A DNA stretch of 34,703 nt from Cloacimonetes bacterium UBA6081 (lineage in GTDB: Bacteria > Cloacimonadota > Cloacimonadia > Cloacimonadales > Cloacimonadaceae): the NCBI GenBank assembly GCA_002428685.1, contig DIXL01000046.1, forward strand, positions 4,368-39,070, written 5' to 3'. Shown here one piece after another: positions 31,660 to 34,703 of this stretch. Numbering within the stretch: the stretch's first letter is position 1; each line of letters begins with the position of its first letter. The position numbers and the translations under genes are program-made. Below the pieces are notes generated by a model. That model was given only the letters and a program-made list of their open reading frames with translations. It ran no database searches and was not told the DNA's origin.

Positions 31660-34464
31660 ATGAAAGGGATATGGCTTAGCATAATTATGCTTTTTTGCGC
31701 TTTAACTTTAAGCGCAATCATTCCCCCAGAGTATGCCTCTATGCCTTTACCGCCAGACCAGGACTTGGTTACCGGCACCTTGGAAAACGGCTTGAGATAT
31801 GTAATAATCCATAATGCCAAACCAGAGAATCGCATCGAAGTTCGTTTACTGGTGGATGCCGGTAGTGTGGATGAGGATGATGATCAGGTAGGGCTGGCTC
31901 ATTTTACCGAGCACATGGCCTTTAATGGCAGCAAAAACTTTCCCAGAACAGAGATGGTAAACTATCTCACCTCCATTGGTATGGGCTTTCATAATGGTCT
32001 GAATGGCGGGACAAATTACGACTGGACTACCTATCAATTCAAACTTCCCACCGATGATGAAAAGAAACTGCGCCAAGGTTTTTCCATATTATCGGACATC
32101 GCCTGGCAGCTGGATATGGCACCGGATGAAATTGAGCGTGAGCGCGGGATTATTATGGAAGAATGGCGGATGGGACAAAGTGCCGGCCAAAGAATTGCAG
32201 ATCAGATAGATAATGTCCGTTTTGCAGGTTCCCGTTATGCAGTGCGCAATCCTATTGGCACCATCGAAAACCTGAAAACCTTTAAGCACGAAAGTCTGAC
32301 CCGTTTTTACCATGATTGGTATCGTCCGGATATGCAGACGGTTGTTGTAATTGGAGATTACGCTCCAGACAAACTGGAAGCCATGATCCGCGAGTATTTT
32401 GGGGTTATTCCCAAACGGGATAATCCACGTGCTCAAGAAAATTACGGAGTTCCGGACAACGTGGATCCCCGGGCAATCACGGTTTTGGACAAAGAGCAGC
32501 CCTATACTATGATTCAGGCTACCTGGAAAATGGAAAATACCCCCGTGGTAGATTTGGGCACCTATTACAATGCTCTGAAACTACGGCTTTTCTATGCCAT
32601 GTTCAACGCCCGCATGGAAGAGCTTGCGCATCAGGCAGACCCATCTTTTTCCTACGCTGCCGGTTATAATCAAACCTGGCTGAAGAACTTTTGTGCCTCC
32701 ATGTTTATGGTTTTCCCTGCCGAGGGTCGCAGTGAAGATGCTTTCAGAACGTTAATTACCGAGTTAACCCGCATTCGTCAGCATGGTTTTCAGCCGGGAG
32801 AATTTGACCGTGCCAAGCTGAATCTAATTCGTGAAGCAGAAACTGAAGTAGCTGAAAGGCCAACCCTGGAATCCGGGGAAATTTCCTGGAAGCTTATATT
32901 CTATTACATAACCGGAAGCGTTATGATGAGTCCACAAGCAAAAGAGGATATGATAAAGAACATAATCGGCGAAATCGATTTGCAGGAAGTGAATGACCTG
33001 ATAGACGACATCATTACACCCCAAAATCTTACGCTCAGCTTGTCAGGAACCGAAAAAGAAGGTGCAAAATACCCTGGCAAAGAAGACCTTTTACGTATTT
33101 ACGATGAAGTTCGCAGAGCTGAACACGATCCGTATGAAGATAAAACCGTGGATGAACCCATATTAGAGAAGATTCCCACACCCGGAAAGATTAGCTCAGC
33201 AAGTGTTTTGCCAAAATCCGGCATCAAGAAATGGGTGCTTTCAAATGGGGTAACCGTATTTAGCAAAAAAACTGACTTTAAAGCAGATGAAGTATTGCTT
33301 TTTGCCAATAGCCCGGGTGGAATAGCTGCTTTAAACCCAAAAGATTACAAAGCTGCAGACTTGCTTTCCGCCTATTTTTACAAATCCGGCTTTGGGAATT
33401 TTGACGGCGCAGCATTACAAAAAGCCATTGTAGGGAAAGTAGTTCAGGTTTACCCGGTTATGGATACTTATAGCGAGCAGTGGGATGGGAGCTGCTCTCC
33501 CAAGGACATGGAGCTGATGTTCCAAATGCTGTATCAGTATTCCACCGCACCGCGCTTTAATGCAGAGAGCTTTACCTCAGCGGTATCCATGTTGCGCACT
33601 TTTGTGCAAAACAGCATGCTGGATCCGGAACGAGCCTTTAGTGACACGGTTTCGATGCTTACCTACAACAACCATCCCATTAAGCGCAATATGAAACCGG
33701 AAGACCTGGACCAGCTTAGCTTGGAGCAGGTGGAACGTGTGTTCAAAGACCGTTATGGTGATTATTCCGATTTTACCTTTTACATAGTCGGGAATTTTGA
33801 TGAAGAACTGCTTCAAACTTACTGCAAAACCTATTTGGCCAATTTGCCGGCTCATAAACGCAAAGATAAAATCCGCAATGTGGGGATTACCAACTTTAAG
33901 GGCAACAAGCAAGTCCGTTACCACAAAGGTAGCGAACGCAGCTTTGTGGCAAACGTAACTGTGGGTAAAACCAAATATAGCTCCGTTGCTTTGATTAACA
34001 ACTCTGCCATGTCTCACATTGCCCAAGAGAAACTGCGTGAAAATATCCGCGAAGACATGAGCGGGGTTTATGCAATAGGGATTTGGAACAATTTTGAAGT
34101 ATTCCCCAAACCCGGCTACAAAATGCAAACCTGGATGGGTTGCGATCCCGAAAAGGCAGAACTGCTCAATAAAGCCATTTTTGCTACGCTGGACAGCCTG
34201 AAAAACGGCTTATTTGATGATAAGTATGTGGAAAATGCTAAAACCACCATTCGTAAAAGCTTTGAAGAAAGCCTGAAATCCAATCAGGACTGGATAAGCG
34301 GAATGAGCAGGAACTACTTCTGGGGTTTACCTATCGACAGCCACTTAGATTATATGTCTATTGTCGAAAAAGTGGACAAGAAAGCTATCGTGAAAGCTGC
34401 CAAACAGTATCTCAGTTTCGATAAATCCTGCCTTAGCGTATATCTGTTCCCTGCCGAGGAATAA
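31660..34464 (+). CDS. Secreted M16-family zinc metalloprotease (PqqL-like)
   Basis: A 934-aa peptidase of the pitrilysin/insulinase family. The signal peptide (about 1-20) ends in LTLSA. The inverted zinc motif HFTEH is at residues 81-85 (His81, Glu84, His85), with the third ligand Glu161 in the conserved spacing (EIERERGIIMEEW). Two M16 halves are visible: residues about 35-260 active, then an inactive-type M16_C region to about 500, and a second pair from about 530 (KKWVLSNGVTVFSKKTDFKADEVLLFANSPGG) to the end. Such periplasmic or surface enzymes degrade small polypeptides, as for PqqL. GGAG lies 9 nt before the ATG. It shares the transcript with the lipoprotein. Confidence 0.93.
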   Translation: MKGIWLSIIMLFCALTLSAIIPPEYASMPLPPDQDLVTGTLENGLRYVIIHNAKPENRIEVRLLVDAGSVDEDDDQVGLAHFTEHMAFNGSKNFPRTEMVNYLTSIGMGFHNGLNGGTNYDWTTYQFKLPTDDEKKLRQGFSILSDIAWQLDMAPDEIERERGIIMEEWRMGQSAGQRIADQIDNVRFAGSRYAVRNPIGTIENLKTFKHESLTRFYHDWYRPDMQTVVVIGDYAPDKLEAMIREYFGVIPKRDNPRAQENYGVPDNVDPRAITVLDKEQPYTMIQATWKMENTPVVDLGTYYNALKLRLFYAMFNARMEELAHQADPSFSYAAGYNQTWLKNFCASMFMVFPAEGRSEDAFRTLITELTRIRQHGFQPGEFDRAKLNLIREAETEVAERPTLESGEISWKLIFYYITGSVMMSPQAKEDMIKNIIGEIDLQEVNDLIDDIITPQNLTLSLSGTEKEGAKYPGKEDLLRIYDEVRRAEHDPYEDKTVDEPILEKIPTPGKISSASVLPKSGIKKWVLSNGVTVFSKKTDFKADEVLLFANSPGGIAALNPKDYKAADLLSAYFYKSGFGNFDGAALQKAIVGKVVQVYPVMDTYSEQWDGSCSPKDMELMFQMLYQYSTAPRFNAESFTSAVSMLRTFVQNSMLDPERAFSDTVSMLTYNNHPIKRNMKPEDLDQLSLEQVERVFKDRYGDYSDFTFYIVGNFDEELLQTYCKTYLANLPAHKRKDKIRNVGITNFKGNKQVRYHKGSERSFVANVTVGKTKYSSVALINNSAMSHIAQEKLRENIREDMSGVYAIGIWNNFEVFPKPGYKMQTWMGCDPEKAELLNKAIFATLDSLKNGLFDDKYVENAKTTIRKSFEESLKSNQDWISGMSRNYFWGLPIDSHLDYMSIVEKVDKKAIVKAAKQYLSFDKSCLSVYLFPAEE

Positions 34465-34497
34465 GCAGGATAAGCACCATAAAACAAGCTTAAAGTC

Positions 34498-34543
34498 AAA
34501 CGGCCACAAAGTGTTTATTGCAAAGAACACCCCATGGCCGTTT
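34498..34543 (+). terminator. Stem-loop after the M16 protease gene
   Basis: AAACGGCCA (34498-34506) pairs with TGGCCGTTT (34535-34543). An inner stem GTGTT/AACAC (34511-34515, 34526-34530) extends it. CGCTTTT follows, so a rho-independent terminator is likely 34 nt after the stop codon. Confidence 0.65.
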
Positions 34544-34658
34544 CGCTTTTGAATAAATTATGCCTGCTTTGCCTTAAAAACTACGCTGGTAACCAGCTCA
34601 ATCTGAACCGTTTAAACAGCTGATTGGCATTACTTTCGACAAAACTCGAAGTTTTAAC

Positions 34659-34664
34659 TTGACT
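34659..34664 (+). promoter_or_regulatory. Possible -35-like element of a gene beyond the window end
   Basis: TTGACT with GC 8-9 nt after it, as at other upstream regions here. A small perfect palindrome AAAACT-CGA-AGTTTT lies just upstream at 34641-34655. The rest of 34544-34703 shows no gene. Confidence 0.3.
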
Positions 34665-34703
34665 AATTTGGGCTAATCTTAGACTCAAGTTTGACAGTTG
34701 TAA

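Noticed and set aside
33577..34128. 183-aa minus-strand ORF within the M16 protease gene
   Set aside because: Antisense shadow of a protein with intact zinc motif and continuous homology.
1..34703. CRISPR array
   Set aside because: No series of regularly spaced identical repeats; the tandem 14-mers and palindromes have no spacers of constant length.

Overview
The window most resembles a chromosome segment of an uncultured Gram-negative anaerobe of the candidate phylum Cloacimonadota (Candidatus Cloacimonas and relatives). This is inference from gene content. Three large secreted proteins end in the FlgD-like/T9SS-type sorting domain, there are long DUF6754-type membrane proteins, and an outer membrane is implied by a TonB-dependent receptor and a lipoprotein. 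A small two-cluster ferredoxin and a Rex NADH sensor fit anaerobic redox metabolism. No rRNA, tRNA, CRISPR array or intact insertion sequence was seen.

Layout. (1) 1-9827, minus strand: an apparent seven-gene operon read right to left. It runs DUF6754-type protein, 6-TM protein, two-anchor Rossmann-like protein, 6-TM protein, a dispersed-repeat insertion, second DUF6754-type protein, rex, and a bacterial PH-domain membrane protein broken by one frameshift. (2) 9828-10600: repeat-rich debris with a 69-nt palindrome and a decayed PAS/receiver sensor-kinase fragment. (3) 10635-13403: secreted endonuclease I with sorting domain. (4) 13474-18345: nucleic-acid-processing cluster. It holds an MrfA/YprA-like DEAD/DEAH helicase with an inserted HNH domain, a truncated phosphotransferase, and an A+T-rich two-gene cassette on the opposite strand (AAA ATPase plus PD-(D/E)xK-like nuclease) that looks like an undescribed defence module. 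(5) 18347-24463: secreted beta-helix protein, a ferredoxin gene too short for most ORF calling, and a 969-aa secreted repeat protein. (6) 24585-27610, minus: an operon of HisRS-like protein, RidA, PduO-type cobalamin adenosyltransferase and GpmA. (7) 27898-34464, plus: FecE/BtuD-type ABC ATPase and TonB receptor, then lipoprotein and M16 zinc protease.

How the genes fit together. Region 1 probably encodes one envelope complex: two paralogous large subunits with big extracytoplasmic parts, two polytopic subunits and a fifth anchored subunit, with Rex at the promoter-distal end. Its function is unknown, and it is one of the two strongest candidates for an undescribed system. The other is the ATPase/nuclease pair at 16636-18345. 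The ABC ATPase and TonB receptor look like part of a chelate or cobalamin uptake route whose permease and binding protein lie elsewhere; the nearby cobalamin adenosyltransferase makes cobalamin a reasonable guess.

Limits: all domain names are from memory of family motifs, not database searches.
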